Part shown: piece after piece, positions 8,621 to 17,526 of the stretch | Layout of the letters: the number at the start of each line of letters is the position of its first letter | How positions within the stretch are numbered: position 1 is the first letter of the stretch | NCBI RefSeq assembly: GCF_037023745.1 | Contig: NZ_CP146101.1 | Span: 1,984,001-2,048,000 of the forward strand | Length of the DNA stretch: 64,000 nt | Direction: 5' to 3' | From: Streptomyces sp. SCSIO 30461 | GTDB lineage: Bacteria; Actinomycetota; Actinomycetes; Streptomycetales; Streptomycetaceae | The notes under the pieces: generated by a model | The model's input: the letters and a program-made list of their open reading frames with translations, nothing else | The model's database searches: none | What the model was told of the DNA's origin: nothing | Translations under genes and position numbers: made by a program

Positions 8621-10329
8621 GCGAACACCCGCGGACACCAGGGCGCCCGGGGATCCCCGAAACGCCCGGGACCCAGCGGAGCCGCCGGGGGAACGCGGCG
8701 CGGCTCGCCCTGATGGCCGTGCCCGTCGCGTTCTTCGCCGTCTTCTTCGCCTACCCCGTGGCCGGGATCGTGGGACGCGGGCTCAGACCGGACGGTTCCT
8801 GGCGGTTCGGCCACATCGGCGAGGTGCTGAGCAGGCCGGACATTCTGGACATCCTCTGGTTCACGTTGTGGCAGGCGCTGGCCTCCACTGCACTCACCCT
8901 GCTGCTCGCGCTGCCCGCCGCCTATGTCTTCGCCCGCTTCGCCTTCCCGGGAAAGCAACTGCTGCGCGCGGTCGTCACCGTGCCGTTCGTACTGCCGACC
9001 GTGGTCGTCGGCACCGCCTTCCTGGCGCTGCTCGGCCGTGGCGGGCTGCTCGACGAGCTGTGGGGCATACGCCTCGACACGACCGTGTGGGCGATCCTCC
9101 TCGCCCATGTCTTCTTCAACTACGCCGTCGTCGTAAGGACGGTCGGCGGACTGTGGTCCCAGCTCGACCCGCGCCAGGAGGAAGCAGCCCGGGTGCTCGG
9201 CGCCGGGCGGTTCGCCGCCTGGCGGAGCGTGACCCTGCCCGCGCTGACCCCGGCGGTGGCAGCGGCGGCGCTGATGGTGTTCCTGTTCACCTTCACCTCC
9301 TTCGGCATCGTCCAGATCCTGGGCGGCCCCGCCTACTCGACGGTCGAGGTGGAGATCTACCGGCAGACCGCCGACCGGCTCGACCTCCCCACCGCCGCCG
9401 TGCTGACGTTGATCCAGTTCGCCGCAGTCGGCGCCATCCTCGCCGTACACGCCTGGACCGTACGGCGCCGGGAGTCGGCCTTGAAGCTGGTCGACCCGGC
9501 GCTGACCGCGCACCCGCCGCGCGGCGCGGGCCAGTGGGCCCTGTTCGCGGGTGTGCTCTCCACCATCGGCCTGCTGATCCTGGCACCGCTCGCCGTATTG
9601 GTCGAACGATCCCTCGACGGCCCCGGCGGTCACGGATTCGCCTTCTACGAGGCGCTCAAGTCGGCGGAGGCCAGCGGAGGCACCTTCCTGGTGCCCCCCA
9701 TCGAGGCGGTTTGGAGCTCCCTGCGGTACGCGCTCGCCGCAACCGCCATCGCCCTGCTGATCGGCGGACTGGCGGCCGCCGCCCTGACCCGCAGGGCCGG
9801 GCGGCTGGTCCGCGGCTTCGACGCGCTGCTCATGCTGCCGCTCGGGGTCTCCGCCGTCACCGTGGGCTTCGGCTTCCTGATCACCCTTGACGAGCCTCCG
9901 CTCGATCTGCGCGCCACCTGGATCCTGGTGCCCCTCGCCCAGGCCCTGGTCGGGGTGCCGTTCGTGGTGCGCACCATGCTGCCGGTGCTGCGCGCCGTGG
10001 ACGTGCGGCTGCGCGAGGCGGCGGCGGTGCTCGGCGCCTCGCCGCTGCGTGCCTGGCGGGAGGTCGATCTGCCGCTGGTCCGCCGGGCGCTGCTGGTGGC
10101 CGCGGGCTTCGCCTTCGCCGTCTCGCTCGGTGAGTTCGGGGCGACCGTGTTCATCGCCCGCCCGGACAACCCCACCCTTCCGGTCGCTGTGGCACGGTTG
10201 CTCGGCCGCCCGGGAGAGCTCAACTACGGGCAGGCGATGGCGCTGTCCACCATCCTCATGCTGGTCTGCGCGGCGGCCCTGCTGCTGCTCGAACGCATCC
10301 GGCCCGACCGATCCGCAGGGGAGTTCTGA
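8596..10329 (+). CDS. thiP: Thiamine-type ABC transporter permease
   Basis: Fused double-domain permease, about 577 residues with roughly 12 hydrophobic segments. Two EAA cytoplasmic loops are visible: EEAARVLGAGRFAAWRSVTL and REAAAVLGASPLRAWREVDL, one in each half, as in ThiP. The start is uncertain: GTG codons at 8584 and 8596 both lie inside the end of the preceding gene and neither has a clear ribosome site, suggesting translational coupling. The C-terminus overlaps the ATPase start by one base (TGATG). Confidence 0.9.
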   Translation: MVLSRPEVGEHPRTPGRPGIPETPGTQRSRRGNAARLALMAVPVAFFAVFFAYPVAGIVGRGLRPDGSWRFGHIGEVLSRPDILDILWFTLWQALASTALTLLLALPAAYVFARFAFPGKQLLRAVVTVPFVLPTVVVGTAFLALLGRGGLLDELWGIRLDTTVWAILLAHVFFNYAVVVRTVGGLWSQLDPRQEEAARVLGAGRFAAWRSVTLPALTPAVAAAALMVFLFTFTSFGIVQILGGPAYSTVEVEIYRQTADRLDLPTAAVLTLIQFAAVGAILAVHAWTVRRRESALKLVDPALTAHPPRGAGQWALFAGVLSTIGLLILAPLAVLVERSLDGPGGHGFAFYEALKSAEASGGTFLVPPIEAVWSSLRYALAATAIALLIGGLAAAALTRRAGRLVRGFDALLMLPLGVSAVTVGFGFLITLDEPPLDLRATWILVPLAQALVGVPFVVRTMLPVLRAVDVRLREAAAVLGASPLRAWREVDLPLVRRALLVAAGFAFAVSLGEFGATVFIARPDNPTLPVAVARLLGRPGELNYGQAMALSTILMLVCAAALLLLERIRPDRSAGEF

Positions 10330-11366
10330 TGCTGACGCTGGAGGCCGCGACCGTACGGTTCGGGCAGCGTGCGGTACTCGATGCGGTGGAATTCGCGGTC
10401 GCCGACCATGAGATCGTCTGCGTGCTCGGCCCGAGCGGCAGTGGCAAGTCCACGCTGCTGCGCGCCGTCGCCGGACTCCAGCCGCTGTCCGGCGGCCGGG
10501 TGCTGCTCGGCGGAGCGGACCAGACGCACGTGCCAGTGCACCGGCGCGAGGTGGGCCTGATGTTCCAGGACCATCAGCTGTTCCCGCAGCGCGATGTGGC
10601 GGGGAACGTCGCCTTCGGCCTGCGCATGCACGGAATGCCCCGTGCGGAGCAGCAGCGGCGGGTGGCTGAGCTGCTCGACCTCGTCGGGCTCCCGGGCGCC
10701 GGGCGGCGGGCCGTTGCCTCCCTGTCCGGTGGTGAGCAGCAGCGCGTCGCCCTCGCCCGGGCACTCGCCCCACGTCCCAGGCTGCTGATGCTGGACGAAC
10801 CCCTCGGCCAGCTCGACCGTACGCTCAGGGAGCGTCTCGTGGCCGAACTGCGCGGCCTCTTCCAGCGGCTGGGCACCACCGTGCTCGCCGTGACGCACGA
10901 CCAGGGCGAGGCTTTCGCGCTCGCCGACCGGGTCGTCGTCATGCGGGACGGAGCCATCGCCCAGAGCGGCACCCCGCGCGAGGTGTGGCAGCGCCCGGCA
11001 TCCGCGTTCGTCGCCCGCTTCCTCGGCTTCGACAACATCGTGCCCGCGGAGGTCAGCGGCCGGGCGGCAAGTACCCCCTGGGGCGACATCCCGGTCCCGG
11101 GCGGCCCCCCTGACGGCCCCTGCGGCCTGCTGGTCCGCCCGGCGGGCGTCAGCCTGGTCGCTGCCGGGGACGGCCTGCCCTGCGCGGTGCTCTCCCGCAC
11201 CTTCCGGGGTACGCATGTCGCCGTACGGCTGCGGCCGGAGAACGGGCCCGAGCTGGAGGCCGAATGCCGTCTCGGCGACGCCCCGGAGCCCGGGTCCCGG
11301 GTCGGCGTCGTGTTCGCGGCGGACGAGGTGGTGTTGCTTCCGGTCCCCGATCCGGACGCTCCCTGA
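10329..11366 (+). CDS. thiQ: Thiamine-type ABC transporter ATP-binding protein
   Basis: ATPase of the importer, 345 residues. Walker A GPSGSGKST at 34-42, signature LSGGEQQRVALARAL at about 136, Walker B LLMLDEP, and H-loop VTHDQGEAF. About 110 C-terminal residues form a TOBE-like extension (RPAGVSLVAAG), longer than classical ThiQ and more like PotA/CysA-type ATPases. It overlaps the permease gene by one base. Last gene of the riboswitch-controlled unit; the next gene is convergent. Confidence 0.9.
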   Translation: MLTLEAATVRFGQRAVLDAVEFAVADHEIVCVLGPSGSGKSTLLRAVAGLQPLSGGRVLLGGADQTHVPVHRREVGLMFQDHQLFPQRDVAGNVAFGLRMHGMPRAEQQRRVAELLDLVGLPGAGRRAVASLSGGEQQRVALARALAPRPRLLMLDEPLGQLDRTLRERLVAELRGLFQRLGTTVLAVTHDQGEAFALADRVVVMRDGAIAQSGTPREVWQRPASAFVARFLGFDNIVPAEVSGRAASTPWGDIPVPGGPPDGPCGLLVRPAGVSLVAAGDGLPCAVLSRTFRGTHVAVRLRPENGPELEAECRLGDAPEPGSRVGVVFAADEVVLLPVPDPDAP

Positions 11367-11390
11367 GACAGTCCACCGGATCCGACGTCC

Positions 11391-12305
11391 TCATCGCACT
11401 CCGGCGGGTTCCCGTTCGGGGAGCGGTGCGGGAGCGGGCGCATCGGACTCCGAGCGCCCGAACCAGGCCACCGCCACCGCTCCCGCCACGGCCAGCACGA
11501 AACCTGCGACCGCCGGCCAGCCGAATCCCGCACGGGACGAGTCGCCCAGCCAGAGCACGCCTATCGCGCCCGGCAGCACGGTCTCGCCGACGACCAGAGC
11601 GGCGGTGGCCCCGTTGACCGAGCCGATCTGCAGGGCCACCGTGTGCAGGTACATCCCGCCCGTGCCCGCGACCAGGATCGTGTAGAGCGCCGGGTCGCAG
11701 ACGAGGGCGTCCGGGTCGAACGGGTCGATCCCGTCGAGCACCCGCACGCCGACCCCGAGCGCGCCGAAACCCAGTCCCGACAGCAGGCCCGCGAGGATCG
11801 CGGCCCGGGCCCCGAGCAGCCGCACCACGACGGTGCCGCCGACCATCAGCAGCAGCGAGATCGCCAGCAGCCACCAGTGGGTGGCCATAGGGGTGCGCCC
11901 GCTGCCCTCCGGCCCGGCCGCCGCGGCCAGCAGGATGAGGGCGGAGCAGACCACGGCGATCGACGTCCACTCGGCGCGTGTCAGCCGGATCCCGAGCAGT
12001 CGGATACCGAGCACCGCGGTGACCACCAGATTGGCGCTGATGATCGTCTGCGACAGGAACAGCGGGAGCAGCCGCGCCGCCAGCGCGCCCAGTCCGAAGC
12101 CGACGAAGTCCAGAATGGTGCCCACGATGAACTCCCAGGTCATCGCGGCCTTCGCGGTCGATGACAGGCTCGGCCCACCGTGCTGGGTGACACCGGCGTC
12201 GGCGGCCTCCCGACGGGCGGACTTGCGGGAGCCCACGGCTTGCAGCACCGACCCTGTTCCGTAGCAGATCGACGCTGCCACGGCGGTCAGCAGCCCTATG
12301 AGCAC
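11391..12305 (-). CDS. DMT-superfamily membrane permease
   Basis: 304 residues, hydrophobic throughout, with about ten predicted membrane segments in the EamA/DMT pattern (e.g. SQTIISANLVVTAVLGIRLL and GATAALVVGETVLPGAIGVLWLGD). Start is the GTG at 12305 with GAGGGGG about 8 nt upstream; the open frame extends further but out of register with the upstream gene. Substrate unknown. It is read from the same strand as the LOG-family gene upstream, 94 bp away, so the two may be co-transcribed. Confidence 0.8.
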   Translation of the reverse strand: MLIGLLTAVAASICYGTGSVLQAVGSRKSARREAADAGVTQHGGPSLSSTAKAAMTWEFIVGTILDFVGFGLGALAARLLPLFLSQTIISANLVVTAVLGIRLLGIRLTRAEWTSIAVVCSALILLAAAAGPEGSGRTPMATHWWLLAISLLLMVGGTVVVRLLGARAAILAGLLSGLGFGALGVGVRVLDGIDPFDPDALVCDPALYTILVAGTGGMYLHTVALQIGSVNGATAALVVGETVLPGAIGVLWLGDSSRAGFGWPAVAGFVLAVAGAVAVAWFGRSESDAPAPAPLPEREPAGVR

Positions 12306-12399
12306 CGAAGGCCCCCTCACCCTGATCGGCGGGGTCGGCGGTGCGGCCCCGTGGTCCGATTGCCAGACGTGAACCAGGGGTCGGAAGTTGCTTCCGGGC

Positions 12400-13545
12400 C
12401 TATCCGGCCCGCATCGCGGCCAGGGCCTCCGGCACCTCGTCCACCGAGTCGACGAGGGCGATACGGGACTCCATCGAACGGCCGGCCGCCAGCGAGCGCA
12501 GCAGCGGCCAGGCGGGGAGCCGCTCAGTCCAATGGGCGCGGTCCACCAGGACCATGGGGGTGGGCTCGCCGCGGGACTCGTAGTAGTTCGGGGTCGCGTT
12601 GTCGAAGATCTCCTGGAGCGTGCCCGCGGCGCCCGGCAGGAACACCACGCCCGCGGTGGAACGGGCCAGCAGACCGTCCTCGCGGGTGGCGTTGGCGAAG
12701 AACTTGGCGATGTGGCCCGCGAAGGCGTTCGGCGGCTCGTGGCCGTAGAACCAGGTTGGGATGCCGATCGAGTCACCGCCCCACGGCCAGCGCGAGCGTA
12801 CTTCGAAGGCAGCCGACGCCCAGTCCGAGACGGACGGAGTGAACGAAGGTGCCTTGCCGAGCAGTTCCAGGGACTCCTCCAACATCTCGTCGGCGAACGG
12901 GGCCGCGTATCCGCCGAGGTTGGCGCCCTCCATCGCGCCCGGTCCGCCACCGGTGGCGATCATCAGACCGCTGCGGGACAGGGCGCGGCCGAGCCGTGCG
13001 GCGCCCGCGTACGCGTCCGTACCGCGGCGCATGGCGTGCCCGCCCATCACCCCCACGACCGGGACATCGGCGATGAGCTCGTCCAGCGCGTCGGACATGG
13101 CGTCGTCGTGGATCGCCCGGAGCATCGAGGCATGGATGTCGCGGTCGTCCTTGGTCTGCTGGAACCACTCGTACGCGAGTGCGTCGGGGGTGCCCTCGTA
13201 TCCGGCTTCTCCGGCGAGGCCGGCGAACAGCTCGTCGGGGGTGTAGAGCAGCCCCCGGTAGGGGTCGAAGGGCAGATCGAGGATCGGCGGGAAGACCAGC
13301 GCTCCGTCGCCGCGCACCTTGGCGCAGGCGTCCGGCTCCATGGCGCAGCCGAGGAACACGGCACCGGCGGTGTCGCTGGACAGCAGTGCGAAGGTGCGCT
13401 GGGTCAGGTCGACGGACTGGTAGCGCCGCCCCGCGAGGCCGCCGCGCCCGGCCACCTCGTCGAACTCCTCGATGGTCTCTATCTCGTGGTCGTCGTCGTA
13501 GGACGACCCCAGCCTGTGCCGCTGCTGCTTCTGTCCCTGCGCCAT
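12400..13545 (-). CDS. LOG-family (lysine decarboxylase-like) protein
   Basis: 381 residues. The second half carries the Rossmann-like LOG fold with GGGPGAMEGAN and PGAAGTLQEIF, matching the family motifs GGGxxGLMG and PGGxGTxxE (the second Gly of PGG is Ala). LOG proteins release cytokinin-type bases from nucleoside monophosphates; many bacterial members are nucleotide phosphoribohydrolases of unclear role. The first 130 or so residues, including a His/Asp-rich start, are outside that fold and unassigned. Substrate unknown. Confidence 0.8.
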   Translation of the reverse strand: MAQGQKQQRHRLGSSYDDDHEIETIEEFDEVAGRGGLAGRRYQSVDLTQRTFALLSSDTAGAVFLGCAMEPDACAKVRGDGALVFPPILDLPFDPYRGLLYTPDELFAGLAGEAGYEGTPDALAYEWFQQTKDDRDIHASMLRAIHDDAMSDALDELIADVPVVGVMGGHAMRRGTDAYAGAARLGRALSRSGLMIATGGGPGAMEGANLGGYAAPFADEMLEESLELLGKAPSFTPSVSDWASAAFEVRSRWPWGGDSIGIPTWFYGHEPPNAFAGHIAKFFANATREDGLLARSTAGVVFLPGAAGTLQEIFDNATPNYYESRGEPTPMVLVDRAHWTERLPAWPLLRSLAAGRSMESRIALVDSVDEVPEALAAMRAG

Positions 13546-13588
13546 CCGGACACGATAGGGGGCCGAGTGGACGCCTCCCCGGCCGGGG

Positions 13589-14743
13589 TCAGGGCCGCAG
13601 CGGCATCGTCGCGAGCTGTGCCACCGCCAGGGTGAGCGGTGCGAACACCGCGAGCAGCACCAGCATCCGCAGCAGCGCCGAGGCGCGCAGCGTCGACGGC
13701 CGGGCCCCGATGCCCCGCAGACCGGACCTGACGAGCGCGCGGGCGTGCCTGGCCTCCAGGGCCGATGTGAGCAGCGTCGCCACCGTGCAGGCCAGGACGA
13801 GCGTGGCGCCGAGCCCGGTCAGCTCGCCGAACGGCCGGGGCCAGTCCGCGCCGCGGGCCAGTACGGTCACGGCGATGACGGCGGATGACACCGCGCAGAG
13901 CAGCCCGAGCGGCCGGCCGATCCGGACCGCGTCCGCCATCAGGGCTCGCCCGGCGAGCAACCGCACCGCGCCGGGACGCAGCGACTGGACCGCGATGCCG
14001 CACACATAGACGATGCCCGGCCCTGCCACGGCGAGCCCCAGCACGGTCAGCGCCCAGCCCGCCAGCACTCCGGCCGGGGCGTGGGAGCCCGCGTCGACGG
14101 TCGCGACGGGGCCCGTGTAGGACCGCAGGGTGAGCCCTGCGGCAGCGAGTGCGATACCCCAGGGCAGTCCGGCGGGCATCGCCTCCGAACGGGGCTCGCT
14201 GCCTTCGAGTTCGAAGCTCTCCTCGCGTTTCGCCCCGCGCGGGCGCAGCGCGAAAGCAGCCGCCGCCGAGGCGGTGACCGGTACCAGGGCGAGCAGGGTG
14301 AGCGCGGCTCCCATGGGCAGGGGCTGCCCGGCGAACAGCAGGGACCCGGCCGCACCGTCGAACGGAAGACCCGTCAGATCCCCGCGCAGATGCAGGAACA
14401 GCAGCAGCGCCAGGGAGCTGCCGAGCGTGCACGACACCGCGGTCGACACCGCCGCGATGACGGTGAGCCGTACGGGCCCGAGCCCGACCGCGGACAGTCC
14501 GGGTCTGGGCCGGGTGGTGGGGTCCGTGCGGGCCACGGCCACGGCGAACTGAACGGTCGCCGCGAGCGGCAGCAGACACCACAGCAGGCGCGCCAGCGGC
14601 TCCGGGGACGGTTCCGCTCGGGAAGCCGCGTCCGCCAAGGTGCACAGCAGCAGGAAGCCCACCCCGCCCGAGGCGGCGGCGACCAGCAGCCGCCGCAGTT
14701 GCACCAGGGCGTGGGCGCCTCGGGCTAGACGGAGAGAGAGCAC
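13589..14743 (-). CDS. Membrane protein partner of adjacent ABC ATPase
   Basis: 384 residues with about eight hydrophobic segments, e.g. GGVGFLLLCTLADAA, LLPLAATVQFAVAVA and VTVLARG-flanked helices. It lacks an obvious EAA loop or the FtsX periplasmic domain but has the layout of an exporter permease. Its ATG at 14743 lies 19 nt inside the end of the upstream ATPase gene, so the two are translationally coupled and probably form one ABC system. Exported substrate unknown. Confidence 0.7.
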   Translation of the reverse strand: MLSLRLARGAHALVQLRRLLVAAASGGVGFLLLCTLADAASRAEPSPEPLARLLWCLLPLAATVQFAVAVARTDPTTRPRPGLSAVGLGPVRLTVIAAVSTAVSCTLGSSLALLLFLHLRGDLTGLPFDGAAGSLLFAGQPLPMGAALTLLALVPVTASAAAAFALRPRGAKREESFELEGSEPRSEAMPAGLPWGIALAAAGLTLRSYTGPVATVDAGSHAPAGVLAGWALTVLGLAVAGPGIVYVCGIAVQSLRPGAVRLLAGRALMADAVRIGRPLGLLCAVSSAVIAVTVLARGADWPRPFGELTGLGATLVLACTVATLLTSALEARHARALVRSGLRGIGARPSTLRASALLRMLVLLAVFAPLTLAVAQLATMPLRP

Positions 14744-15465
14744 GCCGCCCGGCCTTCCGTGCCGGTGCCGCTGCCGGTGCCGTCGGCGGGAGCGACCCGT
14801 CGGCCGTCGACCAGCGACACCATACGGTCGGCCAGCGTCGCCACTTCCGAGTCGTGTGTGGCGAGCACCAGGGTGATCCGGTGCGAGCGTGCGGCCGTGG
14901 TGAGCGTACGCAGCACCTGGGCCCGGTCGGTGAGATGCAGGGTGGCTGTGGGTTCGTCGGCGAACAGCACCGTCGGGCCGGCGACCAGGGAACGGGCCAG
15001 GGCGACGCGCTGGCGCTGGGCGTGCGGCAGCGAGCGGGGCCGCTTGCGGGCGAGCGGGGCGAGGTCGAGGCGCTCCAGCCAGTCCAGGGCGGCGCTCTTG
15101 GCCTTGCGGTGTGCGATGCCGCGCAGCATCAGAGGCAGGGCGGCGTTCTCCCAGACGTTGAGCTCGGGGACGAGTTGGGGCTCCGCGCCGAGCCAGCTGA
15201 AGCGGTCCCGGCGCAGCCGCTCACGGGCGAGCGCGCTCATCGTGTGGACGGGGGTGCTGTTGAACCAGACCTCGCCCTCTTTCGGGACGAGCTGGCCCGA
15301 AAGACAGCGCAGGAGAGTGGTCTTACCGCTGCCGCGCGGGCCGCTCACGGCGAGGATCTCGCAGTCGCGCACGCCGAGCGAGACTCCGCGCAGCGCGGGC
15401 GAGCCGCCGAGGGAGTGGTGCAGGGAGCGCGCCCAGAGCACATCGTTGTCCGGCGGAGCCACCAT
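14725..15465 (-). CDS. ABC transporter ATP-binding protein with atypical signature
   Basis: 246 residues from the ATG at 15465 (GAGG about 10 nt upstream). Resembles MacB/LolD-type exporter ATPases. Walker A GPRGSGKTT at about 42-50, Walker B TVLFADEP and H-loop LATHD are intact. The signature, normally LSGGQ, reads LPHAQ (SLPHAQRQRVALARS), and the D-loop is TATLHLTD where TGNLD is usual. ATP binding looks preserved, but hydrolysis may be impaired or asymmetric. Coupled to the membrane gene downstream. Confidence 0.85.
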   Translation of the reverse strand: MVAPPDNDVLWARSLHHSLGGSPALRGVSLGVRDCEILAVSGPRGSGKTTLLRCLSGQLVPKEGEVWFNSTPVHTMSALARERLRRDRFSWLGAEPQLVPELNVWENAALPLMLRGIAHRKAKSAALDWLERLDLAPLARKRPRSLPHAQRQRVALARSLVAGPTVLFADEPTATLHLTDRAQVLRTLTTAARSHRITLVLATHDSEVATLADRMVSLVDGRRVAPADGTGSGTGTEGRAACSLSV

Positions 15466-15497
15466 TGGCGTACACCTCGGTTCAGAAACGTCGGTCC

Positions 15498-15517
15498 GTT
15501 CCCCCGTCCGGGGGAAC
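15498..15517. promoter_or_regulatory. Palindrome upstream of ABC ATPase gene
   Basis: GTTCCCCC at 15498-15505 and GGGGGAAC at 15510-15517 around GTCC, with flanking CGTC/GACG that extends it partially. It lies 33 bp before the ATPase start on that gene's 5' side. It could be an operator or a leader hairpin. Confidence 0.4.
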
Positions 15518-15578
15518 GACGTCGAAGCCGATACGTCACAGCACCGTAGGCACTGGCAGCCGGGTGGGCGGACGGCAC

Positions 15579-15626
15579 GCGGCCCGGTTGCCCCTGTTCT
15601 CACTCGAACAGGCGCATCCGGGCCGC
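15579..15626 (-). terminator. Terminator downstream of aminotransferase
   Basis: A two-part stem: outer GCGGCCCGG (15579-15587) with CCGGGCCGC (15618-15626), and inner CCTGTTC (15593-15599) with GAACAGG (15606-15612), separated by a symmetric 5x5 internal loop. It begins about 20 nt past the stop of the reverse-strand aminotransferase. Confidence 0.7.
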
Positions 15627-15646
15627 GAATAGTGGGATTTCGGGGA

Positions 15647-17017
15647 TTAAAGCTTGGTCCAGGCCTCCGTGAGCACCGACCGCAGCACCTGCTCGATCTC
15701 GTCGAAGGTCGACTGGTCCGAGATCAGCGGCGGCGCGAGCTGGATGACCGGATCGCCGCGGTCGTCGGCGCGGCAGTACAGACCCGCGTCGAACAGCGCC
15801 TTGGAGAGGAAGCCGTAGAGCACGCGCTCCGTCTCCTCCTCGTTGAAGGACTCCTTGGAGTGCTTGTCCTTCACCAGCTCGATCCCGTAGAAGAAGCCGT
15901 TTCCGCGCACGTCGCCGACGATCGGCAGATCGTGCAGCTTCTGGAGCGTGCTCAGGAAGGCACCTTCCTGGTCGAGCACGTGCTGGTTCAGCTTCTCGCG
16001 CTCGAACAGGTCGAGGTTGGCGAGCGCGACGGCGGCGGAGACCGGGTGGCCGCCGAAGGTGTAGCCGTGCAGGAAGGTGTTGTCTCCCTTGTAGAACGGC
16101 TCGGCCAGCCGGTCGGAGACGATGCAGGCGCCGATCGGGGAGTAGCCCGAGGTCATGCCCTTGGCACAGGTGATCATGTCCGGTACGTAGCCGAACTTGT
16201 CACACGCGAATGTCTTGCCCAGTCGGCCGAAGGCGCAGATGACCTCGTCCGATACCAGCAGCACGTCGTACTGGTCGCAGATCTCGCGAACCCGCCGGAA
16301 GTAGCCGGGCGGGGGCGGGAAGCAGCCGCCCGCGTTCTGCACCGGCTCCAGGAAGACCGCGGCGACCGTGTCCGGGCCCTCGAACAGGATCTGCTGCTCG
16401 ATCTGGTCGGCGGCCCAGCGGCCGAAGGCCTCCGGGTCGTCGCCGTACAGCGGGGCGCGGTAGATGTTGGTGTTGGGCACCTTGTGCGCGCCGGGCACCA
16501 GCGGCTCGAAGGGAGCCTTCAGGCCGGGCAGCCCGGTGATGGAAAGAGCGCCCTGCGGGGTGCCGTGGTAGGCGACCGCACGTGAGATGACCTTGTACTT
16601 GGTGGGCTTGCCGACGAGCTTGAAGTACTGCTTGGCGAGCTTCCAGGCGGTCTCGACCGCCTCGCCGCCGCCGGTGGTGAAGAAGACCTTGTTCAGGTCG
16701 CCGGGGGCCTCGTTCGCGAGGCGCTCGGCCAGCTCGACGGCCTTGGGGTGGGCGTACGACCACACGGGGAAGAAGGCCAGCTCCTGCGCCTGCTTCGCGG
16801 CGACCTCGGCGAGCTCCTTGCGGCCGTGGCCCGCCTGGACCACGAAGAGCCCCGCGAGGCCGTCGATGTAGCGCTTGCCCTTGTCGTCGTAGATGTAGGT
16901 GCCCTCACCGCGCACGATGGTGGGGACGGGTGCGGTCTCGTACGACGACATGCGGGTGAAGTGCATCCACAGGTGGTCGTAGGCGGACTGGGAGAGGTCG
17001 CTGCGGTCCTTGCTCAC
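15647..17017 (-). CDS. Class III aminotransferase, putrescine/polyamine type
   Basis: PLP enzyme of fold type I, 456 residues. The Schiff-base lysine is in ITCAKGMTSGYSP, the PLP-phosphate region in FFTTGGGEAVETAWKLA, and the Asp in LLVSDEVICAFGRLG. Overall closest in my recollection to SpuC-type polyamine:pyruvate aminotransferases. Start: GTG at 17017, two bases past the stop of the upstream AsnC gene; a GTG at 17035 is an alternative. The AsnC regulator and an aldehyde dehydrogenase next door support aminoaldehyde production from putrescine or diamines. Confidence 0.88.
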   Translation of the reverse strand: MSKDRSDLSQSAYDHLWMHFTRMSSYETAPVPTIVRGEGTYIYDDKGKRYIDGLAGLFVVQAGHGRKELAEVAAKQAQELAFFPVWSYAHPKAVELAERLANEAPGDLNKVFFTTGGGEAVETAWKLAKQYFKLVGKPTKYKVISRAVAYHGTPQGALSITGLPGLKAPFEPLVPGAHKVPNTNIYRAPLYGDDPEAFGRWAADQIEQQILFEGPDTVAAVFLEPVQNAGGCFPPPPGYFRRVREICDQYDVLLVSDEVICAFGRLGKTFACDKFGYVPDMITCAKGMTSGYSPIGACIVSDRLAEPFYKGDNTFLHGYTFGGHPVSAAVALANLDLFEREKLNQHVLDQEGAFLSTLQKLHDLPIVGDVRGNGFFYGIELVKDKHSKESFNEEETERVLYGFLSKALFDAGLYCRADDRGDPVIQLAPPLISDQSTFDEIEQVLRSVLTEAWTKL

Positions 17018-17019
17018 GG

Positions 17020-17526
17020 CTATCGGGTTCCCCACATATAGGTCTGCTTCTTCAGCTTGAGGTAGACGAAGCTCTGGGTGGAGCGCACACCGGGCAGGGT
17101 GCGGATGCGCCGGTTGATCACCTCAAGCAGGTGGTCGTCGTCCTCGCAGACGATCTCCACGATGAGGTCGAACGAGCCCGCCGTCATGACGACGTACTCG
17201 ACTTCGGACATGGCGGTCAGCGCGTCGGCCACCGGATCCAGATCGCCCTCGACGTTGATCCCGACCATCGCCTGGCGGCGCAGTCCCACGGTGAGTGGGT
17301 CGGTGACGGCGACGATCTGCATGACGCCCTGGTCGAGCAGTTTCTGGACACGCTGCCGGACGGCCGCCTCCGAGAGGCCGACGGCCTTGCCTATCGCGGC
17401 GTACGGGCGGCGCCCGTCCTCCTGCAATTGCTCGATGATCGCCAAGGAGACGGCATCGATCGTCGGAGACGAACTGCTACCGGTCTTGGACTCTGCGCTT
17501 CGACTGACCACGAGCACACTGTGCAC
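17020..17526 (-). CDS. Lrp/AsnC-family transcriptional regulator
   Basis: About 168 residues. An N-terminal winged helix-turn-helix (AIIEQLQEDGRRPYAAIGKAV then EAAVRQRVQKLLDQGV) is followed by a RAM ligand-binding domain ending in the typical C-terminal strand. It most likely senses an amino acid or polyamine and controls the adjacent genes. Start is uncertain among GTGs at 17526, 17517 and 17511; none has a good ribosome site. It is transcribed with the aminotransferase and divergently from the aldehyde dehydrogenase, across an AT-rich region with repeats. Confidence 0.9.
   Translation of the reverse strand: MHSVLVVSRSAESKTGSSSSPTIDAVSLAIIEQLQEDGRRPYAAIGKAVGLSEAAVRQRVQKLLDQGVMQIVAVTDPLTVGLRRQAMVGINVEGDLDPVADALTAMSEVEYVVMTAGSFDLIVEIVCEDDDHLLEVINRRIRTLPGVRSTQSFVYLKLKKQTYMWGTR

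Noticed and set aside
8296..10773. Reverse-strand open frame of 825 codons across the thiamine permease genes
   Set aside because: Antisense of clearly coding permease and ATPase genes, with Arg/Gly/His-rich composition typical of GC-frame shadows.
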